NCBI GenBank assembly: GCA_001574975.1
Contig: KQ965763.1
Location: forward strand, 184,765-248,764
From: Gonapodya prolifera JEL478
Taxonomy: Eukaryota > Monoblepharomycota > Monoblepharidomycetes > Monoblepharidales > Gonapodyaceae
Direction of reading: 5' to 3'
DNA length: 64,000 nucleotides
The notes under the pieces were generated by a model. That model ran no database searches. It was given only the letters and a program-made list of their open reading frames with translations, and had not been told where the DNA came from. The translations under genes and the position numbers were made by a program. The stretch's first letter is position 1; each line of letters starts with the position of its first letter. Shown piece after piece: positions 13,554-25,559 of the stretch.

Positions 13554-14317
13554 ATGTCGACCTACAGACCCGTCTCTGCGCGTGGCGATTCTGCCGTCAG
13601 AAGGGCATCCGTCCTCACGAGGTTCCACAACCCAAACGCTCTCGGACGCACAACGAGGCCCACTGCGGTGATTGGAAAGCACACGTCGCGGGCGGAACGA
13701 GCTGCGAGGGAGTGGGCGGAGAAGCTCTCCACTGCCGATATTGAAGGGGTCCTCGGAAGCTATGCTGATGGCGCAGTCGTAAGGTTCGCGGCGAAGAAAG
13801 GAGGACTGTGAGTGCATCCAACAAACCTCGACGATGTTGGAACTCGTTCTCATGGTGCTCGACTCCTGTGCGGTGTCCTTTGAAGGCTATCTCGATTCCC
13901 CACCCAAAGCACTCCTTTCTGGACCTTCCTTGGATTTGCCGGAGAAGGTTACAAGGTGGGTTCGTGTCATTGGGCGTGGCATGATTTTGTAATCCTTGAA
14001 ATTCAAATGCACTTTCGTCGCAGGACTTCGAGTTCCGGAGCACTGCAGACTTCGTCTTCAATGCAGACGACTTGACGGGCATGACTATGATTCACCTCAC
14101 CATCATCAACAAGAAGGGCACGGCCTACGTGGGAGATGCATTGTGTCGTATTCGATTCGACACGGAGGGACAGGTCGTGGAGCATGTTTTCTTCTTCAGT
14201 GACGCGCACATTATTGAGACTCTTTGGCAGGAGTGTTTTGAGATGCAGGAAGTGCAAGCTGCACTTGCGGCGGTTGGAATGGACGTTACACCTCTTCTGC
14301 GGCGGGAGGATGTTTGA
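13554..14317 (+). CDS. SnoaL/NTF2-like protein, array copy A
   Basis: First member of the tandem array. Exons 13554..13807, 13886..13955 and 14024..14317, all junctions GT/AG and in phase, give about 205 residues. The fold is inferred from the family pattern: an N-terminal helix (AEKLSTADIEGVLGSYADGA), a short FP...FWTFLGF motif in exon 2, then a beta-rich exon 3 (TIINKKGTAYVGDALCRIRF, GQVVEHVFFFSDAHI) ending in a helix (MQEVQAALAAVGM). SnoaL-like/NTF2-like domains form cone-shaped pockets and serve as cyclases, isomerases, dehydratases or binding proteins. Together with copy B it forms a subgroup (70-bp exon 2, no separate small exon). No signal peptide. The enzyme reaction is unknown. Confidence 0.72.
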
Positions 14318-14803
14318 AAGTCGCACCCTTGCATGCCTAATCGGCCTCACTTTTACTCTTTCTATTTTGGTAATGAAGAGCTGGGGATTTGGAGAATGGA
14401 GGTCGACGGGTTCGGACATTTCCCCCCTAATTCTACCCAATGCCACCATTCCCTCGTACGATATCACCACAGTTTCGTTTTCTTGTAATGCTTAGTCATC
14501 TTGGAGATACACGTGATACAAAAGCGATTTTTGTTCACTTTGCAGGAGATTCTCCCGGAAAGGGATGCTCCACGCGCAAGCAAAAAATCCGAGACAAAAG
14601 AAGGGCTTTGAGCGCACCAGACACGCTCCAATCACCACGTCGGATCTCTTGTGTTAGTCACACCCGAAGGTGAAGAAAAGGCAACCGCCCTGAGGCAAGC
14701 CGCCGCGCGCCACACTCTCCGCACTCGCGTGATTTGTCGCAGCGGTCCTCCAAACACCATCCCTTCCCGCCATCACCGCCCGAAAACCACGCCATCACGA
14801 CTC

Positions 14804-15606
14804 ATGGACGCCAATCACACCCCTAGATCGGGCGACGTCTCGGTGGCGTCGCGAACCCAAAGCGGCGCCCCTCCTCCCACCAACACCTTCCCGACACGAC
14901 GGCCCTCGATGACAGGCCACCCGAACCCAGAAGTCGAACGCACAGTCCGGGACTGGTTCATGCAATTCATCACGCTGGACCCGGAGTTGAAGTATATGTC
15001 GGGGTACGCGGATGGCGCGGTCGTGCGGTTCGTGGCGAGGCCGGGTTCGACGTGAGTCGTGGCTGCTTGAGCGAGTGGCGCTAGGTGGCTATGGGATGTT
15101 GAAAGTCGACTGGTTTAGGGCGATGAAATTTCCGAAAGGCGTTGCGTTCTGGTATGCGATGGGGACGCTGGCGAATACGGGGTTCAAGGTACATGCGACC
15201 TTTCATGCTCGACTAAAGTTGTATTAATGGACGCACTATTGGGTCTTCAATTTCATTCTCCCTCGTTCTCGTCCTGTCGACTTACTGGATGATATTACCG
15301 CCGGACACCAACTACTCCATGCAGGACTTCCGCCTCGAACCGCGCTCCGAGCTCGCGATCGCGTCTCGCGAGTATACCGCCATGGCCATGTACCGCATGA
15401 CCGTCACAAACTACCACGGCACGACGTGGGCGGCCGACTCGCTCATGCGCCTCAAGTACGACGAGACGGGCAAAATCGTGGACCACGCGTTCTTCCCCGG
15501 GGACGTGGATACGCTCAACAGGATGCTTGACGAGTGTCTCACGTTGGGGGAGGTCAGGGAGGCGCTGAAGGCGGTCGGAGTTGGGAAGGCGTTTGGGATT
15601 TATTAA
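14804..15606 (+). CDS. SnoaL/NTF2-like protein, array copy B
   Basis: Closest to copy A. Exons 14804..15051, 15119..15188 (70 bp, as in copy A) and 15325..15606 give about 199 residues; phases close. Shared features: MSGYADGAVVRFVARPG in exon 1 (copy A has LGSYADGAVVRFAAKKG), and exon 3 with YRMTVTNYHGTTWAADSLMR, KYDETGKIVDHAFFPGDVDT and LGEVREALKAVGVG. Start chosen at 14804; a later in-frame ATG (about 14909, MTGHPNPEVERTV) is also possible and would remove a Pro/Ser-rich leader. Function unknown beyond the SnoaL-like fold. GC-rich coding with strong third-position C/G, like its neighbours. Confidence 0.7.
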
Positions 15607-15971
15607 TACCACGGTACAACCCGGCGAAGATTGGCAGCAGGTCGGGGTGATGGATCTCACAGTGTCTCGACCGCGGTTTGGCATACCCATGAAGAAATCA
15701 CGGTTCGCAAGTGTTTCACAGGAAGTGGTTTGGCGAGGTGCCACTGCCACGTCACTTGGACTAATTTGACACGAAAATGGACATCAATTGTACAGATAGA
15801 ATGATATCAGTCAATGTGAAAGTGTAAAACCAGACCGTCCATTATGGGACGACCGCAGGCGGGTCCACAGAGGCCGCTTGCCGTTTCAACCTTCACCTCC
15901 TGCACCTCTCAGCGAAATCCATTGGCACTCTCCCACCGCCAGCCGTCATTTTCTGCGTTATCGACGGTCGT

Positions 15972-16803
15972 ATGAGCACCCTGGACACCAACAAGAAGAT
16001 TTTTCGGAAAGATTTCAGCGCTGATGGCGCCGGACAGCTTCCCGTCGACGTGGCACCCGTGGAACGACGGCTACCGACCACGGAGCGGGGGAGGCGCGCG
16101 TATCATATCATCAAGACTGCGTACGAGCGTTTCTTCTCGATGGATGGTGGGTCGGAGGAGGGGCAATTGTGGGTGACAGGATTGGTCCTCACACCAATTT
16201 ACCTCGCCCCTCTGCTCCCTTACCTTCCTCACAACTCCACCTCCGCGTGATAAGAGTACTGGGAAATGTACACGGAGGGTGCTACTACCTATTTTGGCGC
16301 CAATAGCACGCAGTGAGTTTCCCCTTCTAAGGCGCGCCGACCGGGGACAGCTTCACGGCACGTCTTTTTTACGACACCACCGTCAGTTTGAAACGATACC
16401 CACGAGATACCCGGTTGTTCTGGGCAGTCTTTGGCTTGGTCATCGCCCACGGAATGGAGGTTCGTGGAACTTAATGCCGTCTATTACCAAAACGCTTGAT
16501 GAAAGCATGGTTCACCACCACCCGTCACAACCACAGGAAGTCACCAACAACACCACAGTCGACCTTGTCGTCTGGGACACCGGGTACGCGTTCACGGCGT
16601 ACCACTGTACCTACAAGACAATGAAGGGAACGACTTGGAGCGGGATGGTCCTTACACGGATGAAGTTCAACGAAGAGGGACGGGTGTATGACCAGGCATT
16701 CTTCACGGAGGATGCGCGAGGGCTGGACGCGGTTACGGGAGAGCTCATGGAGCTTCCACAGGTGCGGGAAAAGATTCTCCTGGAGTGTGGACTCAACATC
16801 TAG
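15972..16803 (+). CDS. SnoaL/NTF2-like protein, array copy C
   Basis: Four exons: 15972..16146, 16255..16312, 16387..16459 and 16537..16803 (175, 58, 73 and 267 bp); all phases close, 190 residues. Exon 1: RRLPTTERGRRAYHIIKTAY; exon 2: YWEMYTEGATTYFGANST; exon 3: LKRYPRDTRLFWAVF; exon 4: VDLVVWDTGYAFTAYHCTYK, GTTWSGMVLTRMKFNEEG, VYDQAFFTEDARGLDAVTGE. Copies D and E have the same 58/73/267-bp exons, so these three arose by tandem duplication after the gene structure was set. Cytosolic (no signal or membrane segment). Activity unknown; the fold is that of SnoaL-type cyclases and NTF2. Confidence 0.78.
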
Positions 16804-17147
16804 CCGGGGCTGGGAGTGCGGCATGACGGAGCCCTTTTGGGAAGCAAGGGATGGCGGACTTTCACTCTGTAGTATTTGGATTATAGTAATGGTCAATGTC
16901 GGGGAACAATGAAACCTGTTGACGGAGTTACAAGTAAAGTTGCATTTTTGGTAGCGTCCCCGCCGTCGAAAATGACGTTGACTAGCCACGCTTCATGTCG
17001 TCTTGGTTGTTCCTTTGGGAGACCAATAAATTGCACCCAAAGGTTACCGTTCCGAGACACGGGTTGTCTGACCGCCCTGGACTCAACGGCAACTTCCTCC
17101 CTTCTCCTGTTCGATTTTAGAACCCCGGAGCACTCTCGGCCGCAAGG

Positions 17148-17976
17148 ATGTCGACCGCTTTGGAGGAAACTAAAAATCTCTTCCGGAAGGACGACGATCG
17201 AGCAGAGGCGCCTTGCCTTCCCGTCGATGTCGCTGTGGAGAGGCGATTGCCGACCACCGAGCGGGGGAAACGAGCGTATCACAACATAAAGACGGCGTAC
17301 GAGCGTTACTTTTCCGCCGATGGTATGGTACTGCCGCTGTAGCGTGCCTGGGAGACAAGAGCTTCGCTGATGGCGCCTCACATTCATTCCCCCAATCGGC
17401 TCATCGAACCGCACGCACGCTGGACAAAAGAATATTGGGAAATGCACGCAGACGAGTCAGTAACGTATTTCGGCACACCTAACAAGCAGTGAGTGGCTCG
17501 GGGCGTGATTGCTGTCACCTGCAAAAGATGTTAAAGTTGTTTCTCAGTCTCAAGCGATACCCACGGGATTCTCGACTATTTTGGCCCGTCTTCTACATCA
17601 TAATAGCTAATGGAATGAAGGTGATAACCCCTTGTCCGCCGGACAAGCTGCCAGCTATGCGACCCGATGATCAACATTCATTCGACCTTTTCGGCCTGCG
17701 CAAATGCAGGAGGTCATCAACAAAACCACCATCTATCTTGTCGTCTGGGACGCCGGGTACGCCTTCGTTGCAAACCACTCCACGTACGTGACCATCAATG
17801 GGACCGTTTGGACTGGGATGGTTCTGACTCGCATGAAGTTTGACGAGAACGGGCAAGTTTACGACCAGGCATTCTTTACAGAAGATGTACCGGGGCTGGA
17901 CGCGCTCACGGGAGAGGTAATGGACCTTCCACAAGTGCAGGAGAAGGTTCTTCTTGAACTTGGGATCAAATTGTAG
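17148..17976 (+). CDS. SnoaL/NTF2-like protein, array copy D
   Basis: Sister of copy C. Exons 17148..17322, 17431..17488, 17548..17620 and 17710..17976 (175, 58, 73 and 267 bp, identical to C), 190 residues, no breaks. Motifs line up residue by residue: RRLPTTERGKRAYHNIKTAY, YWEMHADESVTYFG, LKRYPRDSRLFWPVF, YLVVWDAGYAFVANHSTY, GTVWTGMVLTRMKFDENG, VYDQAFFTEDVPGLDALTGE. The closeness of C and D points to a recent duplication, with both kept intact. Same unknown role as the rest of the array. Confidence 0.78.
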
Positions 17977-18304
17977 CAGTACAGGACATCTCCCCCTCAC
18001 CCCCGCCATATTTGGAGAAAGTTTTGACATTATATATCATATTTCTGTGTTCATTGTGCGTGAAACATACGATTTTATATTTAATGGGAGGGTCCGCGTT
18101 CCGAGATTTTCGATTGCTGGTCGATCCGAAATACCGCATAGAGTGCCAGGATTTGTTTAAATGGACTGACGTTTCCTAATCGATTATGTATGAAGTCTAA
18201 TTTACCCTGTGGCAAATTTGCGGCAACAAATTCCGATTCCAGACCCTCTTCTCCCTCGCTGCGACCCATCTTCCCCGCAAAAACAGCCTCGTCGCATCCT
18301 CGCA

Positions 18305-19125
18305 ATGACAACTAAGCTCGACTACAAGAACGTGTTCCGGATCCAGGACCGACCAGAAACCGCGCCGCGTCTGCCCGCGGAAATGGCGGGAGCCCGCCCG
18401 GCCGGAGCCAAAAGGTTTCCGGGATCATTGAGCGGACGACGCGCCCACGATAAGATACTGAAAGGATACCAGGCGTTTTTCAGCGGACAGGAGGATCTTG
18501 CGGGTGAGGAATCCGGGGTTAGGCAGACTGGTAAGGGGGGTGGGATTATTGATCCTAATCGAGACGCCCCCCTCCCTCAGACTTTTGGAACATGTTCTCT
18601 AAAAAGTCGGAGACGTACTTTGGAGGAAACAATAAGAAGTGAGTTACTGAGCGGCTTCATGATAACGGTCATTGGATTTTCTTTGATCATGATCTTCTGC
18701 GATCTTCTCCAATGAAAGCCTGAGCCGGTATCCTCGCGACTCGCAAAAGTTCTGGACACTATTCTACATGATGGTGTCGCTGGAGATGGAGGTATGTGCT
18801 GTTACATCAATTGCCGATTTCCTTGTCTGGCCTTTGACTGGTCTGCACGCTGCACCAGGAAGTGGTGAATCATCCGACAGTGGACCTCGTCGTATGGGAC
18901 AACGGCTACGCCTTTGCCGCGTCCTACGTCAGCTTTCGGTGCTCTGATGGAACGCAATGGGGGGGCCAAATGCTGAACCGGATGAAGTTCGATGCGACCG
19001 GGGCCGTCTACGATCAAGCACTGTACACCGAGGACCTGGCGACGCTGGACAATATAATGGGCTACGTTTTTGGGCTCCCGAAAGTGAAGAAAGCTGCGAA
19101 GGATGTTCTGGGGATCGAATTGTAA
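18305..19125 (+). CDS. SnoaL/NTF2-like protein, array copy E
   Basis: Exons 18305..18503, 18581..18638, 18719..18791 and 18859..19125 (199, 58, 73 and 267 bp), 198 residues, in phase. Differs from C and D by a longer N-terminus with an Ala/Pro-rich stretch. Motifs: FWNMFSKKSETYFGGNN, LSRYPRDSQKFWTLFYMM, VDLVVWDNGYAFAASYVSF, GTQWGGQMLNRMKFDATGAV, YDQALYTEDLATLDN. It lies directly upstream of the P450 gene on the same strand. Fold assignment as for the other copies; the reaction is unknown. Confidence 0.76.
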
Positions 19126-19354
19126 ACTGTTGGCACCTGACCGATGTCTGCATCTCTATCATGGTCATGTCGCGATACCCCCCTCATCGCGTTGCAAGTG
19201 TACGCTCTAGAACATCTTCATGTACCTTAGTCACTATTCTTGGATCTACTGTTAAAGATGTACTACAAACAATACCAACCCAGAGAACCCAGAGAATTCA
19301 TGGAGAGTTGTCTCCCTCTGAGAAGTAGCAACTATCGATGACTCACCTTTTGTA

Positions 19355-21791
19355 ATGGGTCTGTGGACACTCGAACTCAACATGGACACGATTTTCAACC
19401 TCGCGGTCGCCGCATTCGTAGTCTACGCGACCTATATCGTCATCTCACTGTGGGGCAGAAACCCGGATGATGCTGCCCGCGTTTTATCGGTTCCGCTTCT
19501 TGTATTCCCCAAAGCCGGTCAACTGCACAAGGTACAGCATCCCGGACACCGAGCGCATAAGAGAAATCGAACTCAACATCCACTCTTTATAGACGCCTCT
19601 CACAATCCTGCAGATTCTTCGCAATCGTGGGCGGATCGTAAGAGTTGTGAACATTCTTCGACCCACGAACAGCGTTGTTTTCATTGCGGGTTCGTGAGCC
19701 GGGAATCCGGGAATCTTAACAAAGATGGATTGAATTGAAGGCTTTCTGCGTGTAGACCCTCATGCCTTGCGGGAACTGTATCTGGGGAAGAATTGGGAGC
19801 GATTTCCGCGAGCAAACTCCACACATCCAAGCCAGAAGTACTCGAGGATTCTCGTGGGTGCGTGCATCCCTAGAACTGCTCGATGGTTTGCGCTCACAGA
19901 CTACTCCGTCAGATGGAGTTTCAGTGCAGAATGGGGAGGAATGGAAGATGGGCCGACTCTTCCACGCTCGAACCTTCGCCGCCACGGCAGTTCGAGGATA
20001 TTTGCCCATCTTAGAGTCGAATCTGCATGAATTGATGCAAAAGCTTGAATTCCTCGGAGAGCAGGGAAGCTTTGAACTGGACTTGAAGCCCGTTTTCCGC
20101 AGGCACGTGTAAACACTATACCCAACTTTCTCATCGGTCGAGAGCTCGCGCTACGACAACATTATCCTAGATATGCATTTGATATTGTCAGCCGGCTTGT
20201 ATTCGGTGAGGATATCTGTTCCCAGCGCGAGGGATCCGAAGGAGAAAAGTAAGTAAGGATGTTGAACCATTCGAATGAAGCAATATCATCATGTTTCCTG
20301 TTCGCAGGTCGTTTAACGCTTGGGACAATGCTCTTCAAACCTGGGGCACGCTTCAGTTCCTGTACTCCGTGACTGGAAGCGATACCCTCATTTGGTTGAC
20401 TGGACTTCGCGACCGGTGAGCTGTTAGTTCTGGGCTTCTCGATACTGCACGCTTTATCGAGCAATATCGGTCGACCTTTTAAGATTTGAAGCCAGCCTCG
20501 CACCGCTCAAACGCGTTGTCCGGCAAGCGATGGACCGAGTTCGTGTGCGTCGACAGGACAGGTTCAGCATCTACGACAATATCGAGCAATCTTCAAAAAA
20601 GCCAGAGTGGCTGTGTGAACCTGAAAATGAGTTGAAACAGCTTTTGACCTTTATCATCGCTGGTGGGCGTCCCGTTTGTTTCGTCTGGTCCTCGCCGTGG
20701 CACGTGACATTGAAGACGATATCGTTGTAAGGTCACGACCCTGTTACATCTGTGCTCTCGTTTGCGCTCTGTGAGCTTGCCGTGGGTGCTCCCTGGCTTT
20801 CGTTTGCACAGTGTGGGTGTCCTTGACGTCGCCTCGATCTTCGATTGCAACAGACACGTCCAGACATTCAACGGCGTCTCCGAGCGGAAACTGATACATC
20901 ATGTGGCGTCAATGGAGTTCTCGCTCTGGAAAAGCTGGAAGGGTGCAAGGTACGTGCGTTTGTTCAAAACCTGGCTCCACCTCCCAGCAGGAAAGAAAGT
21001 CGATCATCAATGCAGCTTCTGAACTCTGTCATCAAAGAGACACTCCGCCACTACTCTCCTGCCGCAAGTGAGTCTTTCTTTGATTCGAAACCTTCGCCCG
21101 AGATTACATTTCTGATCGCATGACGCGGAAAGATGGCATCCCACGAGTGATTGCCGGAGATTGGACGTGTACCTGGATTGGTGAGTGGTTGTAACTGTTG
21201 GTAAGATCTGCACAAGGGCCAAGCAAACGCCACGTCACCTACAACTTTGTATGTGATCAGATGACACAGGCATACCACGACATCTTTCGCTCCGGAAGGG
21301 TGACCTTGTCTTCGGCGCCATTTACGCAACGCACCACTTGGACGCCAACTGGCCGGGTACCAAATCGTCGGTAAGTATTCGCTCGCTCCAATTGTCGGTT
21401 GCTCTTGTCCCTGTGATGTCATTGTGCCAAACCTTTAAGCTTGATACCTTCGACCCGGAACGTTTCCTCGACGATCCAAATGGAGGTGCGAAGCTGCACT
21501 CGTTTATACCCTTTGGTGATATTCTTTTTCGAGACCAGGATTCTGCTGTGATCTTATATTTGTTGTTCTTCAGGTGACGGTCCCCGACGGTGCATTGGCG
21601 AACGACTCGCCTTGCAAGAAATACGTCTCGCGATTGCAGCACTTGTACGAAAGTATGATTTTGCGCCCGCGGAAGGGTTTTCGGTGGGTTTACATAATGC
21701 ACGACCAACGTCTTTGAGAGAGGTTTATAACCCTGCGTCCGCTATTGTCGGCGTCGCGGTCAGTGTGATTGGAAGGGGAGCGCGCCAATGA
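19355..21791 (+). CDS. Cytochrome P450 monooxygenase
   Basis: Heme-thiolate monooxygenase, likely anchored in the ER by its N-terminal segment (MDTIFNLAVAAFVVYATYIV; start 19355 or 19382). About ten short introns; exon edges are approximate except around the motifs. Visible in order: DPHALRELYLGKNWERFP, GEEWKMGRLFHARTFAATAV (C-helix region), LTFIIA spliced to GHDPVTSVLSFALCELA (I-helix oxygen-binding motif A-G-H-D-P-V-T; intron about 20660-20730), RPDIQRRLRAE, LLNSVIKETLRHYSPAA (K-helix E-x-x-R), KGDLVFGAIYATHHLDANW, FDPERFLDDP, and FIPFG spliced to DGPRRCIGERLALQE (heme loop with the Cys ligand). The protein looks complete, ending RGARQ. It sits within the SnoaL-like array, so it may oxidise the same kind of substrate; that is inference. 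Confidence 0.85.
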
Positions 21792-22088
21792 TGCCGCTTC
21801 ACGTGAAGCTTCGAATTTCGCCCGTCAAGGCTACCTAGGACTATAATGGGGGGACGGGGAAGTACGACTTTTACCGGGGAAGAAACTTTCAATGTGTTCC
21901 GCAAAAATTTGAGTCAAGCCACTCGACCCACGAGTCAATGCTAAATGTGGTATGTGATTACAGTACAGATTACAGAATACAAAGTCGGGTACAGATGCAA
22001 TAATACATAGCAAGGGCATGAAATGTAAAGGAGTGCACGTACTCCAAAAACCTCTGCAGACTAGTTCATGTCCATTCTCATTAAGTGC

Positions 22089-22819
22089 TCACGGTGAGTT
22101 CCGCAGGACAAGTCTTCTTTCCTTCAGCAACTGAGTGACTGCGCTGTAGGCAAAAAGTCCACCCACGAAGGCTTCCATGCGGGCCAAGTTCTCCACGAAC
22201 AGTGCCTGGTCGACAATTAGACCCTCTTGGTTGTACTTCATCCGATTCAAAACCGACCCTTCCCACGAGTCGCCCGTTACCGAAGTGAATCGGTGTTTGG
22301 AGGTGACAAAAGCATGACCGTCGTCCCACGCAACAATGTTTATGTTGCGCGACGTCACCACTTCCTAGAAAAGGGACAACGGGACTGGTGAGTGCCGAGG
22401 ACGTTAAGAAAAAAGAGCTAGACGATCACCTCCAGAGCAACCTCGACCAAAACATCAAAGACCGCCCAAAACTCCTGAAACCCTTTCGGAAAACGTGAAA
22501 GGCTATACGAAATAGGGGTGAGAATCCTCAAAAGGTCACCCTCGCTTTCCTAATCGCGATCGATTACTCACTTTGGGCCAGCGCCCGCAAAAACCGAGGA
22601 ACAGGAGGGGTGATAGACTGTTTTCCACTCCTGCTCTCCTGAGGCGAAGGCGTGGTACGATTTTCTCAGCTTTTCTTTGAGCTGAGTCGACAGCGGCGGC
22701 CCTGTACTTTCTTGGCTTTCGAGAGATTGCTGCGGCGAGAGGGGCCCAGTCACTTGGGAGACACGTGTCCTCCCTCTGTAGTCTGTTCCTGGGCGCGTTT
22801 GGGGTCTGTCTGCCATCAT
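22089..22819 (-). CDS. SnoaL/NTF2-like protein, array copy F (inverted)
   Basis: The only copy on the minus strand. Exons in transcription order: 22819..22572, 22502..22430 (73 bp) and 22364..22089; phases close, 198 residues. Here the sequence corresponding to exons 1 and 2 of copies C-E is one exon, so the first intron is absent. Motifs: LKEKLRKSYHAFASGEQEW, LSRFPKGFQEFWAVFDVL, INIVAWDDGHAFVTSKHRF, GDSWEGSVLNRMKYNQEG, LIVDQALFVENLARMEAF. It shares the WDDG variant with copies G and H (C-E have WDTG, WDAG or WDNG), so F, G and H form a subgroup. Function unknown. Confidence 0.72.
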
Positions 22820-23576
22820 TTCTGTGTCCAGTAGTCACGGTGGGTGCAAAAGTTTCTCCGACTGAGGTTTTTGTGGTCTGCTGAGTGTTGACACATCAGG
22901 CAGGGAAATGTGTCCGTCTCCCCCGTCCACCCGCTGCTTTAAGAGGACACACAGTAGGTCAGCCGATGTCAGTCACTAAAGTTAGTCGCAGCGCTTTCTT
23001 CGCGTGGACATGTCGGTTACTTTCGTCAATTTTATGTCCACGGAGAAACCCTTCACCCTCACTTCTCATTTATGCACCTTGTACTCTGGAAGTTGCCAGT
23101 AGCACCACTGCGAAGGATCACGTTGAAGACAGAAAAACCCCAAGCGCTTGCCGCCGTGGTTTTCAAAGACCAGTAATCACGTGATATCGAATTATATTCC
23201 GGAGCAATGGTTGCGAGGCCGGGATGGGGACGGAACATTCAGACTCGTGTGACGAACAGCGTCGCAGTCTTGAACAGAGTGAAGTGTTGCTATACTCCTA
23301 CCTGGATGGAGTGCTAAAGCCCGTGGAGGAGTGCACAAAATACCAAGTGCAAAGTTGCATGCAGCAATACGCCAAGCAGCACAACACGTTAAATCTCGTT
23401 AAATATTCGACTGGACTATTTAGGTTCACTTTGACGTTCAACGGAGACACCCCGTCTCCGGAAAAGAACACATCCGGGTCCTTGTCCTTATCGGCACCGG
23501 GCGGGAGTGGAGGGTGGCCAAGCGGTGGCAGTTCTCCGCCATCCCAACTTTTGCATAACTCTCGCCGCCAAGCCTG

Positions 23577-24398
23577 ATGGTTGTCTGGACGACGGACTCT
23601 TCGCTGCCACCTCCTCGAGTATTGGAACCCATCGTGACTGCTCGTGATAGCCTCGGCCCTCGTCGCCCAGAGGCTGCAAAGCAAAAAGTGCTTACGGAAC
23701 TGCGGAACCAGTACGAAGCGTTCATGAATGGCGGTTCGGACTACAGCTCAGAGGAGTCTTTGGGTTCTACAACCACGTATTTCGTCGGGAGTTGGAGAAA
23801 GTGAGTCCTTCTTGGTCCCGCCCCTTCGTGCATCCTTCGTGACTCCAGATTCAATCGGACAGCCTCAGCCGGTTTCCCACCAGCGCCAATGAATTCTGGG
23901 CCGTTTTCATGATACTTTTTCAAATTGGCGTGACCGTGAGTGTTGCGGGGGAGGAGGGGGGAGGTCTACCCCTGTTCATAAGCAGGCAGTTGGCCAGGTT
24001 GCCTGATCGAAATTCATTTGCAGGAGATGATATCGAATCATCAATACTATGTCACTGCTTGGGATGACGGAAACTGCTTCGGTGTTGCGCACCATGTCAT
24101 TAAAACCGTGTTCGGGGACGTCTGGGAGGGCGATTTGCTTCAGCGTTCGTTGTACGACGACAACGGCACCATTTACTCCCAAGCGATATTCGTTGAGCGC
24201 ATGGCGGATTTCGACACCATCTTTGGAAAGCTGCTTGACATGGCGGAAGTGCAAAAAGCTTTGGATATGTGTGGAATCAAATTGCGGACGTCTGGAGAGC
24301 AAACCGACACTCAAACTCTGCCAGAGTCGCAGTACTCAACAAACCCGGCGAAGGTTTTTGACATTCTTCAGGAAAACGGTTTCCGTGTCTTCAAATGA
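23577..24398 (+). CDS. SnoaL/NTF2-like protein, array copy G
   Basis: Exons 23577..23800, 23863..23935 (73 bp) and 24024..24398; all phases close, 223 residues. Exons 1 and 2 of the C-E type are fused, as in copy F. Motifs: KQKVLTELRNQYEAFMNGG, LSRFPTSANEFWAVFMIL, YYVTAWDDGNCFGVAHHVIK, GDVWEGDLLQRSLYDDNG, IYSQAIFVERMADFDTIFG. A C-terminal extension of about 40 residues (SEQTDTQ-like, Gln/Ser-rich) is not present in copies A-F. Copy H at 29.4-30.2 kb is its close duplicate, with similarity reaching at least 100 bp past the stop codon. CpG-rich coding, unlike copy H. Confidence 0.72.
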
Positions 24399-25043
24399 GG
24401 AGATGCGGTGAATAATATCCTTCAACGAACGATCTTTGCAGTACGATTCTAGTATTTTAGCAAATCATACCGTTGCTATGGTTTTTATGCAGTTTGTAAG
24501 TCGGTACCTTTTTTCAGCTCAGCAAAATGCTGAAAGCAGAGTCGTCGGAATAAACCTTCCGCATTTTCCACGTGCAGACATCAGTCAGGTTTGGAAAAAA
24601 TCTCCACCTTCTAATATACATGCCAACACCGGTATTCGCGCAACCTCTGTGCTTGTTCAAACAGCGTCAATATTCTCACTCAGAGAGCACGTCCGGGCGT
24701 TGGCCGCAACAGTTCTGGAACGTGATATATATTCATTTGGGTGCCTCCAAATAAATTCGAGCCCGCTGCAAACTAAATTCAGAGCGCCAAAAACGTGTAG
24801 TGTTGCACTTGCTTGCAGGCCGGTCAGATGATCTGGATCCGTTGAGGAGAAATAGATTCGTTCCAACATTTTCTTGAAGCCGCAACAATGTCTGAAACTT
24901 CTTCGGTGTACTTTTTTGCTGAATGAGACACTTGTCTCCGTCCAGATCCTTATATTTGCAGGCACCAAGCAGGGGTGTCCAAGCAGTGGCGGCTCTCCAG
25001 CATCCGTCTCCACACTTTTGCATTCAGGAACTTGCCAATGCCG
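24399..25043. other. Flank of copy G, part of a segmental duplication
   Basis: Just after the stop of copy G a T-rich stretch (about 24436-24525, with GTTTTTATGCAGTTTGTAAG) resembles 30262-30355 after copy H. No gene seen. The end of the stretch resembles the region upstream of copy G. Confidence 0.4.
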
Positions 25044-25150
25044 CATGGTTGTTTGGAGGATGGACTCTTCGGTTCCACGTCCTCAAGTGCCAGATCCCAT
25101 TGCGACCCACAGGAAAAAGTTGACCAATTCCACACCCCTGAAATCAAGCG
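25044..25150 (+). pseudogene. Exon-1 relic of a SnoaL-like copy
   Basis: ATGGTTGTTTGGAGGATGGA followed by a match to the first about 75 bases of copy G (MVVW.TDSS.P.P.V.DPI). After that the similarity is lost and the CpG-depleted transposon tract begins. It is either the 5' part of copy H, separated from it by inserted DNA, or the stump of a ninth copy. Confidence 0.5.
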
Positions 25151-25559
25151 ATATTGGGGGTACTAGTGTCACACGTCTGACATCAATCCTGAAACTGCTC
25201 TGATACTGGCTGGTGTCAGGTTGGGTGTCAAAGGGTCTGACACTGGCAAGGTGGAGAAATGTCAAAAATGAGCATGACAGACTCTTTCCTATAATGCTCT
25301 ATCTCAATAATTTCTCTGCAACAGACTTATTGTAGAGCAAAATATAAAAGAGATAGAGCCTCACCAAACAATTGCTCTATTTTATTAATCCCTCTATAAT
25401 AATTGTACAGATTGTTGAAAAAGTTGCAGACTTAACAATTCCACTTTTTCTTTTCAACCAAGTCACTGATTTGGTCCAACGGCATCTCCAGAAGCAGAAT
25501 CAATTTCCAATATGGCCAAATTGGACACTTCTTCCTTGCCTGGGTTGGAATCTTCACAA

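Noticed and set aside
20659-20730. Suspected frame break in the P450 I-helix
   Set aside because: An intron with GTGGGC donor and TAAG acceptor joins LTFIIA to GHDPVTSVLSFALCELA in phase, so the gene is intact there.
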